Below are positions 16,687-25,601 of a DNA stretch of 64,000 nt, piece by piece (position 1 is the stretch's first letter; each line of letters begins with the position of its first letter). Source of the DNA: an uncultured Microbacterium sp. (GTDB lineage: Bacteria; Actinomycetota; Actinomycetes; Actinomycetales; Microbacteriaceae); the NCBI RefSeq assembly GCF_945952435.1, contig NZ_CAMFHZ010000007.1:62001-126000 (forward strand), written 5' to 3'. The notes beneath the pieces are model-generated. The model ran no database searches. It saw only the letters and a list, made by a program, of their open reading frames with translations, and was not told the DNA's origin. Made by a program: the position numbers and the translations under genes.

Positions 16687-17796
16687 TCAGTCCGAGGGGG
16701 CGATGTCGGGCGACTGATCCGGCGACGTGATGCTGATCGAGGCGGAGCCGTCCGGCAGGAACTGGATCGATCCGTCCACGCGGAACGGCACGTCCTTATC
16801 GAACTCGTGCACGGATCCGTCGAACAGCGACTGCACCTCGACCTTCACGTGCGCGGTCGCGGGCGTCGGTGGGATCTTCCAGCCGGCGCCGTCCGGCTCG
16901 AGCGACACCGTCGGCATCGTGGGCATGCTCCACACGGGCGGCTCGGTGACACGGTTCTGCACCGTGAGTCCGAAGGGGCAGCCCGTCGGCTGCAGCACCT
17001 GCTGCGTCGTGCACTGGGTGAGGAACTCGTTGACCCGCTGCTGCACGACCTCGACGAACGCGTCGGTGGGCTGCGTCTGCACGGTCAACGGCACCTGGGC
17101 GAGCGGCTTGTCGGCGAGCACGGCGTCGCCGCTCGCGGTCGCGGCGGCCGTCTTGACCGACACGGCGTAGAGACCCGGGGAGAACACGAGCAGCGGCACC
17201 GCTTCGAGCGGCGGTGCGTCGACGCCCTTCGCGGCGACCTGGCGGCGGTCGATCTCGAAGCCGTTGACGAAGTACCGGTCGGATCCGCGCACGAGCACGG
17301 AGACGACGGCCAGCGGGCTCTGCGCGAAGCCCCACGTCGGCGCGATCCCGATCCATCCGGTCCGATGCACGAGGAAGGTGCTCGTTCCGGGGTGGCCCCC
17401 AGCCCGGTACCGCACGGTCACGGCGGTCGCGTCCTGCTCCGGGCGCTCGGAGGTGACCGTGACGTCCGTGAGCGGCGCGAGCGCGGCACGGCGCAGCAGC
17501 GCGTCCGACGCCGTGCGGAACGAGCCCCGGTCGAGCTCCGACGTGTCCAGCGCGACGCCGGGCAGCCGCAGCGCATCGGCCGCGCGGCCCTCGGACAGGA
17601 GCGTCAGGTAGCGGGTGACGAACGCGGAGGGACCGTAGAAGGTGCGGTACACGCTCACCGCGCCCGCGCTCAGCGCGGCCGCGAGCACGATGCCGACGAC
17701 GCCGAGGACGAGCAGATCGGACCAGAGCGGCGCACGTCGGCGCGCCCGGCGTCGACGGGCACGCCGCGTCTCGGACCCTGCCCCCGACTGCGCCAT
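16687..17796 (-). CDS. Single-span membrane protein of unknown function
   Basis: 369-aa protein with an Arg-rich cytoplasmic N-terminus (about 11-22), one membrane helix (about 27-49) and a large extracytoplasmic part. The external part has an NTF2-like segment (about 50-150) followed by beta-rich sequence, and a Cys pair (QCTTQQVLQPTGC) that could form a disulfide. TAGACT lies 6 nt before the ATG on this strand, supporting the start and a leaderless message. It is divergent from the helicase gene. No function assigned. Confidence 0.65.
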   Translation of the reverse strand: MAQSGAGSETRRARRRRARRRAPLWSDLLVLGVVGIVLAAALSAGAVSVYRTFYGPSAFVTRYLTLLSEGRAADALRLPGVALDTSELDRGSFRTASDALLRRAALAPLTDVTVTSERPEQDATAVTVRYRAGGHPGTSTFLVHRTGWIGIAPTWGFAQSPLAVVSVLVRGSDRYFVNGFEIDRRQVAAKGVDAPPLEAVPLLVFSPGLYAVSVKTAAATASGDAVLADKPLAQVPLTVQTQPTDAFVEVVQQRVNEFLTQCTTQQVLQPTGCPFGLTVQNRVTEPPVWSMPTMPTVSLEPDGAGWKIPPTPATAHVKVEVQSLFDGSVHEFDKDVPFRVDGSIQFLPDGSASISITSPDQSPDIAPSD

Positions 17797-17878
17797 GGCG
17801 CCAGTCTACGAAGACTGCCCTGCGGGAAGCCCGAGTGCGCGCCCGGTCGCGCGGCGTGCCGGGTAGAATCCGAGGATC

Positions 17879-19264
17879 GTGAGCACCCCGTCCCTCTCCG
17901 CCGAACAGGAAGAACTGTTCCGGCTGATCGAGGACACCAGGGAGCATGTGTTCATCACGGGACGCGCCGGCACGGGGAAGTCGACTCTGCTGCAGCACTT
18001 CGCGTGGAACACCGAGAAGCAGATCGCGGTGTGCGCGCCGACGGGCGTGGCGGCCCTGAACGTCGAGGGACAGACGATCCACTCCCTGTTCCGGCTGCCG
18101 ATCGGCCTCATCGCGGACGGCGAGATCGATCAGTCCGACGCGACCCGGAAGATCCTCAACGCGATCGACACGCTCGTGATCGACGAGATCTCCATGGTGA
18201 ACGCCGACCTCATGGACGCGATCGACCGTTCTCTGCGCCAGGCGCGAGGGCGCCGCGCCGAGGCGTTCGGCGGCGTGCAGGTCGTCATGTTCGGGGATCC
18301 GTATCAGCTCGCGCCGGTCCCGCCGCGCGGCGACGAGCTGCGCTACATCCAGGATCACTACCGGTCGTTCTGGTTCTTCGACGCGAAGGTGTGGACGGGC
18401 GGGGAGGCGACCGACGGCCTGCTCGACATCGGCACGCACGGTGCGACGCTGCACGTGCGCGAGCTCGTGCACATCCACCGACAGTCCGACGCGGGATTCA
18501 AAGCCATGCTGAACGCGGTCCGGTACGGCAGGGTGACGGCAGAGATCGCGGGAGCGCTCAACGACGCCGGCGCCCGTACGCCTCCGGATCCTGCTCCGGG
18601 CGAGATCCCGATCATCACGCTCGCGACCCGCAACGACATCGTGAACGGCATCAACCGCCGCCACCTCGACGCCCTGCCCGGCAAGGTCCAGAAGGCGAAG
18701 GCGGACGTCTCCGGCGACTTCGGCCGCGGCGAGGCGAACTACCCCGCCGACGAGGAGCTGCAGCTCAAGGAGGGGGCGCAGGTGATGTTCCTGCGCAACG
18801 ACGTCTCGGCGGCGCCGGAGCCGCCCCGATGGGTCAACGGAACGATCGGCACGGTCGTGCGGATCCTGGGCGACAGCGTGCGCGTCGAGATCGACGGCGA
18901 GGAGGTCGACGTCGAGCCCGCCGTCTGGGAGCGCTATCGCTACATCTACAATCCGGGCTCGAAGACGCTGTCCCGCGAGGTCGTCGCCGAGTTCACGCAG
19001 TTCCCGCTGCGCCTCGCGTGGGCCGTCACGATCCACAAGTCGCAGGGCAAGACCTACGACCGTGCGGTCGTGGACCTCGGATCCGGCGCCTTCGCGCCAG
19101 GACAGACCTACGTCGCGCTGTCGCGGCTGACCTCGATCGAGGGGCTGTACCTCTCCCGTCCGCTGCGGCCGAGCGACATCCGCGTGGACGAGGACGTGCG
19201 CCGTTTCATGCGCGCCGCCTGGGAGGCGCGGCAGGGGGCCTCGACGCCGCAGATCGGTCCCTGA
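17879..19264 (+). CDS. Pif1/RecD2-like superfamily 1 DNA helicase
   Basis: 461-aa ATP-dependent helicase. Walker A is GRAGTGKST (about 28-36), motif Ia CAPTGVAALN, TIHSLFRLP, motif II VIDEISMVNADLMDAIDRSL, and C-terminal motif TIHKSQGKTYDRAVVDLG with YVALSRLTS. This set is characteristic of Pif1-type helicases. There is no nuclease or additional domain. GTG start lies 9 nt after TAGAAT (17864-17869). Likely role is genome maintenance at structured DNA; inference from family. Confidence 0.85.
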   Translation: MSTPSLSAEQEELFRLIEDTREHVFITGRAGTGKSTLLQHFAWNTEKQIAVCAPTGVAALNVEGQTIHSLFRLPIGLIADGEIDQSDATRKILNAIDTLVIDEISMVNADLMDAIDRSLRQARGRRAEAFGGVQVVMFGDPYQLAPVPPRGDELRYIQDHYRSFWFFDAKVWTGGEATDGLLDIGTHGATLHVRELVHIHRQSDAGFKAMLNAVRYGRVTAEIAGALNDAGARTPPDPAPGEIPIITLATRNDIVNGINRRHLDALPGKVQKAKADVSGDFGRGEANYPADEELQLKEGAQVMFLRNDVSAAPEPPRWVNGTIGTVVRILGDSVRVEIDGEEVDVEPAVWERYRYIYNPGSKTLSREVVAEFTQFPLRLAWAVTIHKSQGKTYDRAVVDLGSGAFAPGQTYVALSRLTSIEGLYLSRPLRPSDIRVDEDVRRFMRAAWEARQGASTPQIGP

Positions 19265-19393
19265 CCACGGCGTCGGCGCGCGTGGCCGTGGGTCGGGCGT
19301 CGCCGAGACCGCGGGCGGATCTCCACCCGCCGCGCCGGGATCTCCACCCGCGGGTGGTGCCGTGCGATCCCGTGTCCGAGGAGCATCGGAGTC

Positions 19394-19966
19394 ATGAACC
19401 TCTCCGCGCTCTCGAACATCCTGCTGATCCTCGTCGTGATCGGCGTCGTGGCCGTGCGTCAGATGGCCTGGCGTCCCGTCCTCGGCGCGCGCGACTGGAG
19501 TTTCCCCGTGATCGCCGCCGTCCTCGGTGCGGTCCTGCTCCTCCAGTCCCTGGACGGGAAGTCTCTCGGGATCATCGACGTGGTCGCCTTCGTCGTGGAG
19601 ACGGTGATCTCCCTCGGGGTCGGCGCGGCGATGGGCGCGATCGCGCACATCCGGCGGATCGCGCGCGCGGCCGGCGCCCCCGTCCCTGCGGGGCGTACCG
19701 CGAAGGACGTCGCCCGTGCCGCCGCCGAGTTCGAGACCCGCACGGGGCCGACCGGTCTCGTGCTGTGGATCGTGCTCATCGCCGTCCGCGTCGGCCTCAC
19801 GTTCGCGTTCCAGGGTCTCGGCTCGCACCTGGGCATCTCGACCGGACTCATCCTCCTCGTCCTCGCCGCCAACCGTGCTGCGCGCATGCTCGTCATCCAC
19901 ACTCGCGTGGATCGGCTGCGCCGCGTGCGCGCACAGAGCGGATCAGCGCGCATGATGGTGTCGTGA
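19394..19966 (+). CDS. DUF1453-like membrane protein, first gene of a two-component operon
   Basis: 190-aa protein with about five membrane spans and no recognised catalytic residues. ATG is preceded by CGGAG. Its stop overlaps the GTG of the histidine kinase gene by 4 nt (GTGA), so the three genes are translated together. A sensing or accessory role for the kinase is plausible but unproven. Confidence 0.7.
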   Translation: MNLSALSNILLILVVIGVVAVRQMAWRPVLGARDWSFPVIAAVLGAVLLLQSLDGKSLGIIDVVAFVVETVISLGVGAAMGAIAHIRRIARAAGAPVPAGRTAKDVARAAAEFETRTGPTGLVLWIVLIAVRVGLTFAFQGLGSHLGISTGLILLVLAANRAARMLVIHTRVDRLRRVRAQSGSARMMVS

Positions 19967-21186
19967 CGCGCATCGTCCCCCTCACCTGGTGGAGCGCCGG
20001 CATCAACCTCGCCGGCGCTCTCGCCGTCGGCTACGGGATCGCGCGGGTCGCCTCCGGCGTGACGGGCTGGGTGCTCGCTCTGGCGGTGCTCGCCCTCGCG
20101 GCCTGGATCGGGCGCACGCTCGTCGCCGCGGGACTCGGCCCGCGGGCGGCGCAGGCGGGTCGGGGTGCGCGCGCCCTCGTCGCCGCGATGCTCGGCGTGA
20201 TGGTCGTCGCGGGCGGCGTCACCGCCGTCCCGACGCAAGGCGTCGGGGTCGCGATGCTGCTCGTGGCGGTGCTCGTGACGGTGAGCGATCCGCACACGCC
20301 TCTTCTGCACTGCGGGATCGCGATCCTCGCGGGTGCTCTCGCGGTCGCCGTCGGTGCGCTCGCCGCGGCCACCGGGGTCGCCGGTGCGGCGGGGCGGCTC
20401 ATGGACGTGTCCGGTCTGCTCGGAGTGCTGGCCGGGCTGCTGCTGGCCGTGTTCGCCGGCTTCGGCCGGCGTGCGCAGCGTGTGCTGCAGAACGAGCGCG
20501 AGCGGGCCGCGGAGGAGGCGGTGCGCGCACAGGCGACGGCGGATCGCGTGGCCGTCGCCCGTGAGCTCCACGACGTGCTCGCCCACAGCCTGGGAGGTCT
20601 CGTCGTCCAGCTGGACGCCGCAGAGGCGTTGCTGGATCACGGCGACGCCGCGACGGCGGTCGTCCGGGTCGCCGCCGCGCGCCGGCTCGCCGCCGAGGGC
20701 TTGCGTGAGGCCCGTGAGGCGGTGCGGACGCTGCGCGAGCCCGTCGTGCACGATCCCGCGACCCCTGGCGCAACCGTGCACCCGGATGAGCTGAACGCCC
20801 GGATCGATGCTCTGTGCGCCTCGCACCGCAGCCTCGGGGCCCGGGTCGAGCGGGGCGGCGACGGCGTCCCGCGTCGGATCCCCGCGCCTCTGGGCGACGC
20901 GCTGGTGCGTGCCGTGCAGGAAGGTCTCAGCAATGCGCGCAAGCACGCGCTCGGCGCGCCCGTGCGGATCCGCCTCCTCTGGCAGGCTGATCGCGTGCAG
21001 GTCGTCGTGGAGAATCCGCTCGTGGTCGCCCGGTCCGCGTCCGAGCTCGCCGGGACGGGCGGCGGATTCGGGGTTGCCGGGGTGCGCGAGCGGTTTGCGG
21101 CGCTCGGCGGCTCCGCGGAGGCGGGTCCGTCCGAGGACACGACCGGTGGAGGGTCGTTCGTGCTGAGAGCGGAGGCGCCGGCATGA
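19963..21186 (+). CDS. NarL-type sensor histidine kinase
   Basis: 407-aa membrane kinase. About six N-terminal spans (1-170) have almost no extracytoplasmic loops, typical of intramembrane sensing. A short coiled segment leads to the HisKA_3 box ARELHDVLAHSLGG with phospho-acceptor H203, then an ATPase domain with N box QEGLSNARKHA and G box GTGGGFGVAGV. The start was placed at the GTG overlapping the preceding stop, because the upstream part of the frame is non-coding. Signal is unknown. Confidence 0.88.
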   Translation: MTRIVPLTWWSAGINLAGALAVGYGIARVASGVTGWVLALAVLALAAWIGRTLVAAGLGPRAAQAGRGARALVAAMLGVMVVAGGVTAVPTQGVGVAMLLVAVLVTVSDPHTPLLHCGIAILAGALAVAVGALAAATGVAGAAGRLMDVSGLLGVLAGLLLAVFAGFGRRAQRVLQNERERAAEEAVRAQATADRVAVARELHDVLAHSLGGLVVQLDAAEALLDHGDAATAVVRVAAARRLAAEGLREAREAVRTLREPVVHDPATPGATVHPDELNARIDALCASHRSLGARVERGGDGVPRRIPAPLGDALVRAVQEGLSNARKHALGAPVRIRLLWQADRVQVVVENPLVVARSASELAGTGGGFGVAGVRERFAALGGSAEAGPSEDTTGGGSFVLRAEAPA

Positions 21187-21875
21187 CGACGCCGATCCGG
21201 ATCCTCATCGCCGACGACCAGGCGATCGTTCGCGACGGCCTCGAGACGGTGCTGAACCTCGTCCCCGATCTCACGGTCGTCGCGACGGCCGCCGACGGGG
21301 CGGAGGCGGTGCAGCTGATCGCGGCGCTGCAGCCCGATGTCGCCCTCATGGACCTCCGGATGCCGGTGCTGGACGGCGTCGCCGCGACGCGTCGCGTCGC
21401 GCAGGGCGGCACCGGGACCGCGGTGCTCGTGCTGACGACCTTCGCAGACGACGCGGACATCGTCTCCGCGCTCCGCGCCGGAGCCCAGGGGTATCTCACC
21501 AAGGACGCAGGCCGGGCCGAGCTCGCTGCCGCGATCCGGGCGGTCGCCGCGGGGCAGTCCACGTTCTCGACACCCGTCCGCGAGGCTCTGCTGGGGCGCA
21601 TTGCGGCACCCGACGACGCGGATCCGGAGGTCGGCGGGCCGCCGGATCCGCGTGTCGTGACCGCGGACGCGCTCGCCGCGCGCTTCCCGATGCTGACCCC
21701 GCGAGAGCGGGAGGTCTTCGCGCTCATCGTCCAGGGCTGCTCCAATGCGGAGATCGCCGACCGGCTCTTCGTGGGTGTCTCGACCGTGAAGACGCACATC
21801 AACGCCCTGTTCGCGAAGATCGGCGCCCGCGATCGCGCGCATGCCATCGCGCGGGCTCTCGGGACGGCGTCGTGA
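21183..21875 (+). CDS. NarL/LuxR-family response regulator
   Basis: 230-aa partner of the preceding kinase, overlapping it by 4 nt. The receiver domain has the acidic pair D11/D12, phospho-acceptor D57 (LMDLRMPVLDG) and the Thr/Lys switch residues. The C-terminal LuxR helix-turn-helix is LTPREREVFALIVQGCSNAEIADRLFVGVSTVKTHI. There is an insertion between the domains (about 140-165) relative to compact homologues. Targets are not evident. Confidence 0.92.
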   Translation: MTTPIRILIADDQAIVRDGLETVLNLVPDLTVVATAADGAEAVQLIAALQPDVALMDLRMPVLDGVAATRRVAQGGTGTAVLVLTTFADDADIVSALRAGAQGYLTKDAGRAELAAAIRAVAAGQSTFSTPVREALLGRIAAPDDADPEVGGPPDPRVVTADALAARFPMLTPREREVFALIVQGCSNAEIADRLFVGVSTVKTHINALFAKIGARDRAHAIARALGTAS

Positions 21876-22054
21876 TCCGCGAGCCCGGACGGCGGCTCCC
21901 CGCGCGTCCGTGAGGCGCCGAGGTCCGTGTCCATCCGCCGCACCCGCGTCCGCCGCACGCGACCGGCGGGTCGGGGCCGCACGGCATCATCCCTCTGGCT
22001 GACGAGTCGGGACAGGACCTCGGCTTAGAATCGTGAGGAATGTCAGGGGGACGA

Positions 22055-23338
22055 ATGCGAAGGATCACGACTCGCCGTGCGGGGGCACTGGCTGCGGGCG
22101 TCCTCGCGGTCACGCTCGCGCTGAGCGGCTGCGCGGGGGGCGCCGTGGCCGCGCCCGATTTCACGCCGAAGCCGCAGGCGCAGGGCTCGCTGCCCTCCGA
22201 GCTCACCGATCAGCTCAAGGCCGCGGTGGAGCACGCGATGGCCGTGAGCGGATCCAGTGGCGCGATCGTGGGCGTCTGGGCGCCGTGGAGCGGTTCGTGG
22301 ACCGCGGGCCTCGGCACCGTGTCCGCCACCGACAAGGCGCCGGTCAAGACCGACATGTCCTTCCGGATCGGAGACGTCACCCGGCTGATGACCTGTGACG
22401 TGCTGTACGCGCTCGCGGATCGCGGCAAGGTCGAGCTCGACGCGAAGATCTCCGACTACGTCTCGGGCGTGCCCGATCTGCAGGACGTCACCCTGCTCGA
22501 CCTCTGCAACGGCACGGGAGGGATCGGATCCTCCGAGCCGACCGCGCTGTCGGCGTGGCTCACCAACCCGGACCGGGTCTGGGAGCCGAAGGAGCTCGCC
22601 TCCTACGGCCTGGGCCAGAACCGCACGCCCGCGCACGCCGCCTACCGCGACTCGGACGCCGGCTACCTCCTGCTCGGCCTCGCGCTCGAGCGGGTGACCG
22701 GTCAGACGGCCTCGCAGCTCATCCGCGAGTACGTGACGGCACCGCTCTCGCTGAGCACGACGTCGCTGCCGGGGGTGACGGCGGCCGCACCGACACCGAC
22801 GCCGGCCCTGCACGGCTCGTATCTTCCGCAGGAGAACGGCGCCTACCAGTGCGACAAGCCCGCCGACGTCACCGTGGCGTCGTCGAGCATGGGCTACACC
22901 GACTCCGGGGTGACGAGCACGATCGACGACCTCGGTCGTTACGCCCAGGCCGAGGCGGCGCAGGCGCTGCGCACGAAGGACAAGCCCGCACGCTTCGGAT
23001 CGCCGCTCGCGATCGCCGACGGCGCCCCGTCCTGGTACCAGACGGCGGGCGGAGCGCGCCTGGTGGGGCCGCTGATCGGCCAGCACGGCATGACGGCCGG
23101 CTACCTGACGGCGGCCTATTCGGATCCGAAGACCGGTTTCACGGTGGCGGTGGTGCTCAACGACTCCAGCGCCGGCCCGGCGATGGTGGGCGATCTGGCG
23201 TTCCAGCTCGCGGCCATCGCCTCCAAGGCTCCGCCCGCCAAGGGGCAGAAGTCGCCGGAGTTCGGTCTGCCGTTCGTCGCCGACGCCTATGCGAAGGCGG
23301 TCGACGCCGACGCGATCTGCCATCCCGCCCAGGGCTGA
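22055..23338 (+). CDS. Beta-lactamase-fold lipoprotein lacking the SxxK catalytic motif
   Basis: 427-aa secreted lipoprotein (lipobox LSGC, Cys26) with the class C beta-lactamase / penicillin-binding fold. At the position of the SxxK motif (usually IGSVTK) the sequence is IGDVTR, so the nucleophilic Ser and general-base Lys are replaced by D107 and R110. The second motif (YxN) is also degenerate (YRDSDAGYLLLG). A late HGMTAGY segment matches the usual third motif region. It is therefore probably not hydrolytic. ATG 22055 has AGGGGG upstream; ATG 22040, 9 nt after TAGAAT, is an alternative leaderless start. Confidence 0.75.
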   Translation: MRRITTRRAGALAAGVLAVTLALSGCAGGAVAAPDFTPKPQAQGSLPSELTDQLKAAVEHAMAVSGSSGAIVGVWAPWSGSWTAGLGTVSATDKAPVKTDMSFRIGDVTRLMTCDVLYALADRGKVELDAKISDYVSGVPDLQDVTLLDLCNGTGGIGSSEPTALSAWLTNPDRVWEPKELASYGLGQNRTPAHAAYRDSDAGYLLLGLALERVTGQTASQLIREYVTAPLSLSTTSLPGVTAAAPTPTPALHGSYLPQENGAYQCDKPADVTVASSSMGYTDSGVTSTIDDLGRYAQAEAAQALRTKDKPARFGSPLAIADGAPSWYQTAGGARLVGPLIGQHGMTAGYLTAAYSDPKTGFTVAVVLNDSSAGPAMVGDLAFQLAAIASKAPPAKGQKSPEFGLPFVADAYAKAVDADAICHPAQG

Positions 23339-23387
23339 CCCCGTCCGCACCCCGCCAGGGGTGGCCCGACCCGTGCAGAGGAGCAGC

Positions 23388-24404
23388 ATGGCCATCGTCG
23401 ACAACGGCATCTACGTCAACGGCGTCCGCACCGACAGCCCTGTGACCCTCGACGAGACCTTCCGACGCATGCATGACTGCGGCGGCATGGGATGGATCGG
23501 CCTCTACCGTCCCAGTGAGGACGAGGTGCGCCAGGTCGCCGCCGAGTTCGGGCTGCACGAACTGGCGGTCGAGGACGCGCTCACCGGTCACCAGCGCTCC
23601 AAGCTCGAGCGCTACGGGGACACGCTGTTCGTCGTGCTGCGGCCTGCCCGCTACCTCGACGACGTCGAGGAGGTGGAGTTCGGCGAGCTGCACGTGTTCA
23701 TCGGCCGGAACTTCGTCGTCACCATCCGGCACGCGGAGTCGCCCAGCCTCAGCAAGGTGCGCGGGCGCATGGAGGGAGACCCGGAGCTTCTGGCGCGGGG
23801 GCCGGAGGCCGTGCTGTACGCGATCCTCGACGAGCTGGTCGACGAGTACGCGCCGGTCCTCGCGGGCCTCGACAACGACATCGACGAGATCGATGCGCAG
23901 ATGTTCCTTGACGAGTCCGATGTCACGCAGCGCATCTACGAGCTCGCCGGCGAGGTGATCGACTTCCAGAAGGCGATCAAGCCGTTGCAGCCGATGCTGG
24001 AGAACCTGCTGCGCGGATCCGCGAAGTACGCGGTCGATCTGGAGCTGCAGCGGTATCTGCGCGACGTGCTCGACCACATCCTCAACCTCACCGAGCGCGT
24101 GTCGACGTTCCGCGCGAACCTCGACAACGCCCTCACCGTGGAGTCGACGATCGTCGCGCGACGTCAGAACGAGGAGATGCGCCGGATGACGGAGGAGAGC
24201 ATCCGTCAGGGCGAGGAGGTGAAGAAGATCTCCAGCTGGGCGGCGATCTTCTTCGCGCCGACGATCGTCGCGGGCATCTACGGCATGAACTTCACGAACA
24301 TGCCGGAACTGGAGTGGCCCTTCGGCTATCCGCTCGCGATCGGCCTCATGGTCGGCGGCGCGTTCGTGCTCTACCTGGTGTTCAAGAAGCGCGGCTGGCT
24401 GTAG
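23388..24404 (+). CDS. corA: CorA-type magnesium/cobalt transporter
   Basis: 338-aa pentameric divalent-cation channel. The long cytoplasmic helical domain (1-270) is followed by two membrane helices and the signature YGMNFTNMPEL between them. ATG is preceded by GAGGAGC. It stands alone, 49 nt after the lipoprotein gene, and converges on the YeiH gene. No magnesium riboswitch is seen upstream. Confidence 0.93.
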   Translation: MAIVDNGIYVNGVRTDSPVTLDETFRRMHDCGGMGWIGLYRPSEDEVRQVAAEFGLHELAVEDALTGHQRSKLERYGDTLFVVLRPARYLDDVEEVEFGELHVFIGRNFVVTIRHAESPSLSKVRGRMEGDPELLARGPEAVLYAILDELVDEYAPVLAGLDNDIDEIDAQMFLDESDVTQRIYELAGEVIDFQKAIKPLQPMLENLLRGSAKYAVDLELQRYLRDVLDHILNLTERVSTFRANLDNALTVESTIVARRQNEEMRRMTEESIRQGEEVKKISSWAAIFFAPTIVAGIYGMNFTNMPELEWPFGYPLAIGLMVGGAFVLYLVFKKRGWL

Positions 24405-24455
24405 GGGCCGGCGGCAGGGCCGGCGTCGGAGGGCTCCGGGCTCGGATCCGCGGTC

Positions 24456-25520
24456 TCAGCGCCCGAATCCCGTGACGGCGATCACAGCGAGCGAGGTGGC
24501 GGTGACGAGGATCCAGAGGATCCCGCCGAGCGCGAGCGGACGCCATCCGGCGCTGCGCAGCGCTCCGAGGTCGGTGGAGAGCCCGATCCCGGCCATCGCC
24601 GTCGCGATGAGGAACGCGCTCACGTGCGCGAGCACGTCACGAGGGGTCGGCGGGATCGCCCCGATCGACGCGAGCACGGCGAGGAGCAGGAACCCCACGA
24701 GGAACCAGGGGACGAGGCCGATCAGCCGGCGGGGCGTGATCGACGGCGCCGCGGAACCGTCCGGAGAACCCTCTCGCGCCGCTCTGCGGGCCTCGATCAC
24801 GGACAGGCCCACGGAGATCGGGATGATCATGAGCGTGCGCACGAGCTTCACCACCACGGCATAGCCGAGCGCCGCCGCCCCGAACACGCTCGCGGTCGCC
24901 ACGACAGAGCTCGTGTCGTTCACGGCGGTCCCCGCGAGGAGCCCGAAGGTGTGCGGGTCGAGTCCCAGCGCGTGGCCGAGCAGCGGGAACAGCACCACCG
25001 CGAGCACGTTGAACACGAAGATCGTGGAGATCGCGTACGAGACCTCGGCGCTCAGCGCCCCGATCACGGGCGACACCGCGGCGATGGCGGACGCGCCGCA
25101 GATGCCCGTCCCCACGCCGATCAATGTGCGCAGGCGCGACGGGACCCGCAGCGCCCGCCCGATCGCCCACGCGCCGAACAGGCACACGATCAGCGTCGAC
25201 GCCATGACCGGCAGCGACTCGGCCCCGACCGCGAGGATGGCGCCGAGCGAGAGCTGTGCGCCGAGCAGCACGACGGCCAGCTGCAGCAGGAACCGTCCGG
25301 AGAACTCGATCCCCGGGACGAACCGGGCGGCGGGGCGGCGGACGACCGCGATCGCCACGCCGATCACGATCGCGGGCAGCGCCGCACCGAGGATCGGCAG
25401 GAGGGTGCCGATCAGCGTCGCGACGGCGGCGATCGGCATTGTCAGGCCCAGGCCGGGCAGCACATCCACGCCCCGCGCGAGGAGGCGGGCGAGAAGGGTT
25501 CGTGCGGGCCGGAACATCAT
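24456..25520 (-). CDS. YeiH/UPF0324 family putative sulfate/sulfonate exporter
   Basis: 354-aa integral membrane protein with ten or so spans. Family landmarks are GTGICGASAIAAVSPVIGA and AGTAVNDTSSVVATASVFG. YeiH proteins are annotated as putative sulfate exporters and are usually next to a divergent LysR gene, as here. On this strand GGAGGC precedes two consecutive ATGs (25520 and 25517); the second has better spacing. A link to the sulfur island 25 kb away is possible but unproven. Confidence 0.85.
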   Translation of the reverse strand: MMFRPARTLLARLLARGVDVLPGLGLTMPIAAVATLIGTLLPILGAALPAIVIGVAIAVVRRPAARFVPGIEFSGRFLLQLAVVLLGAQLSLGAILAVGAESLPVMASTLIVCLFGAWAIGRALRVPSRLRTLIGVGTGICGASAIAAVSPVIGALSAEVSYAISTIFVFNVLAVVLFPLLGHALGLDPHTFGLLAGTAVNDTSSVVATASVFGAAALGYAVVVKLVRTLMIIPISVGLSVIEARRAAREGSPDGSAAPSITPRRLIGLVPWFLVGFLLLAVLASIGAIPPTPRDVLAHVSAFLIATAMAGIGLSTDLGALRSAGWRPLALGGILWILVTATSLAVIAVTGFGR

Positions 25521-25560
25521 GCCTCCAGCCTCGCGGGCGGGCGGCGACGGCGGTATCCGG

Positions 25561-25573
25561 CTATCGTCGATAG
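25561..25573 (+). promoter_or_regulatory. Probable LysR operator between yeiH-like and lysR genes
   Basis: CTATCGTCGATAG is a perfect inverted repeat around one central base. It is flanked by TATC (25554-25557) and GATA (25575-25578). LysR regulators bind T-N11-A palindromes in shared divergent promoters, and this is the only strong palindrome in the 80-bp gap. Confidence 0.65.
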
Positions 25574-25601
25574 GGATACAGGCCGAGACTGTGGGGTGCG
25601 C

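Noticed and set aside
16807..19962. Very long plus-strand frame running into the histidine kinase
   Set aside because: The part before 19963 is antisense to the gene at 16687-17796 and out of frame with the helicase; only the kinase part is real.
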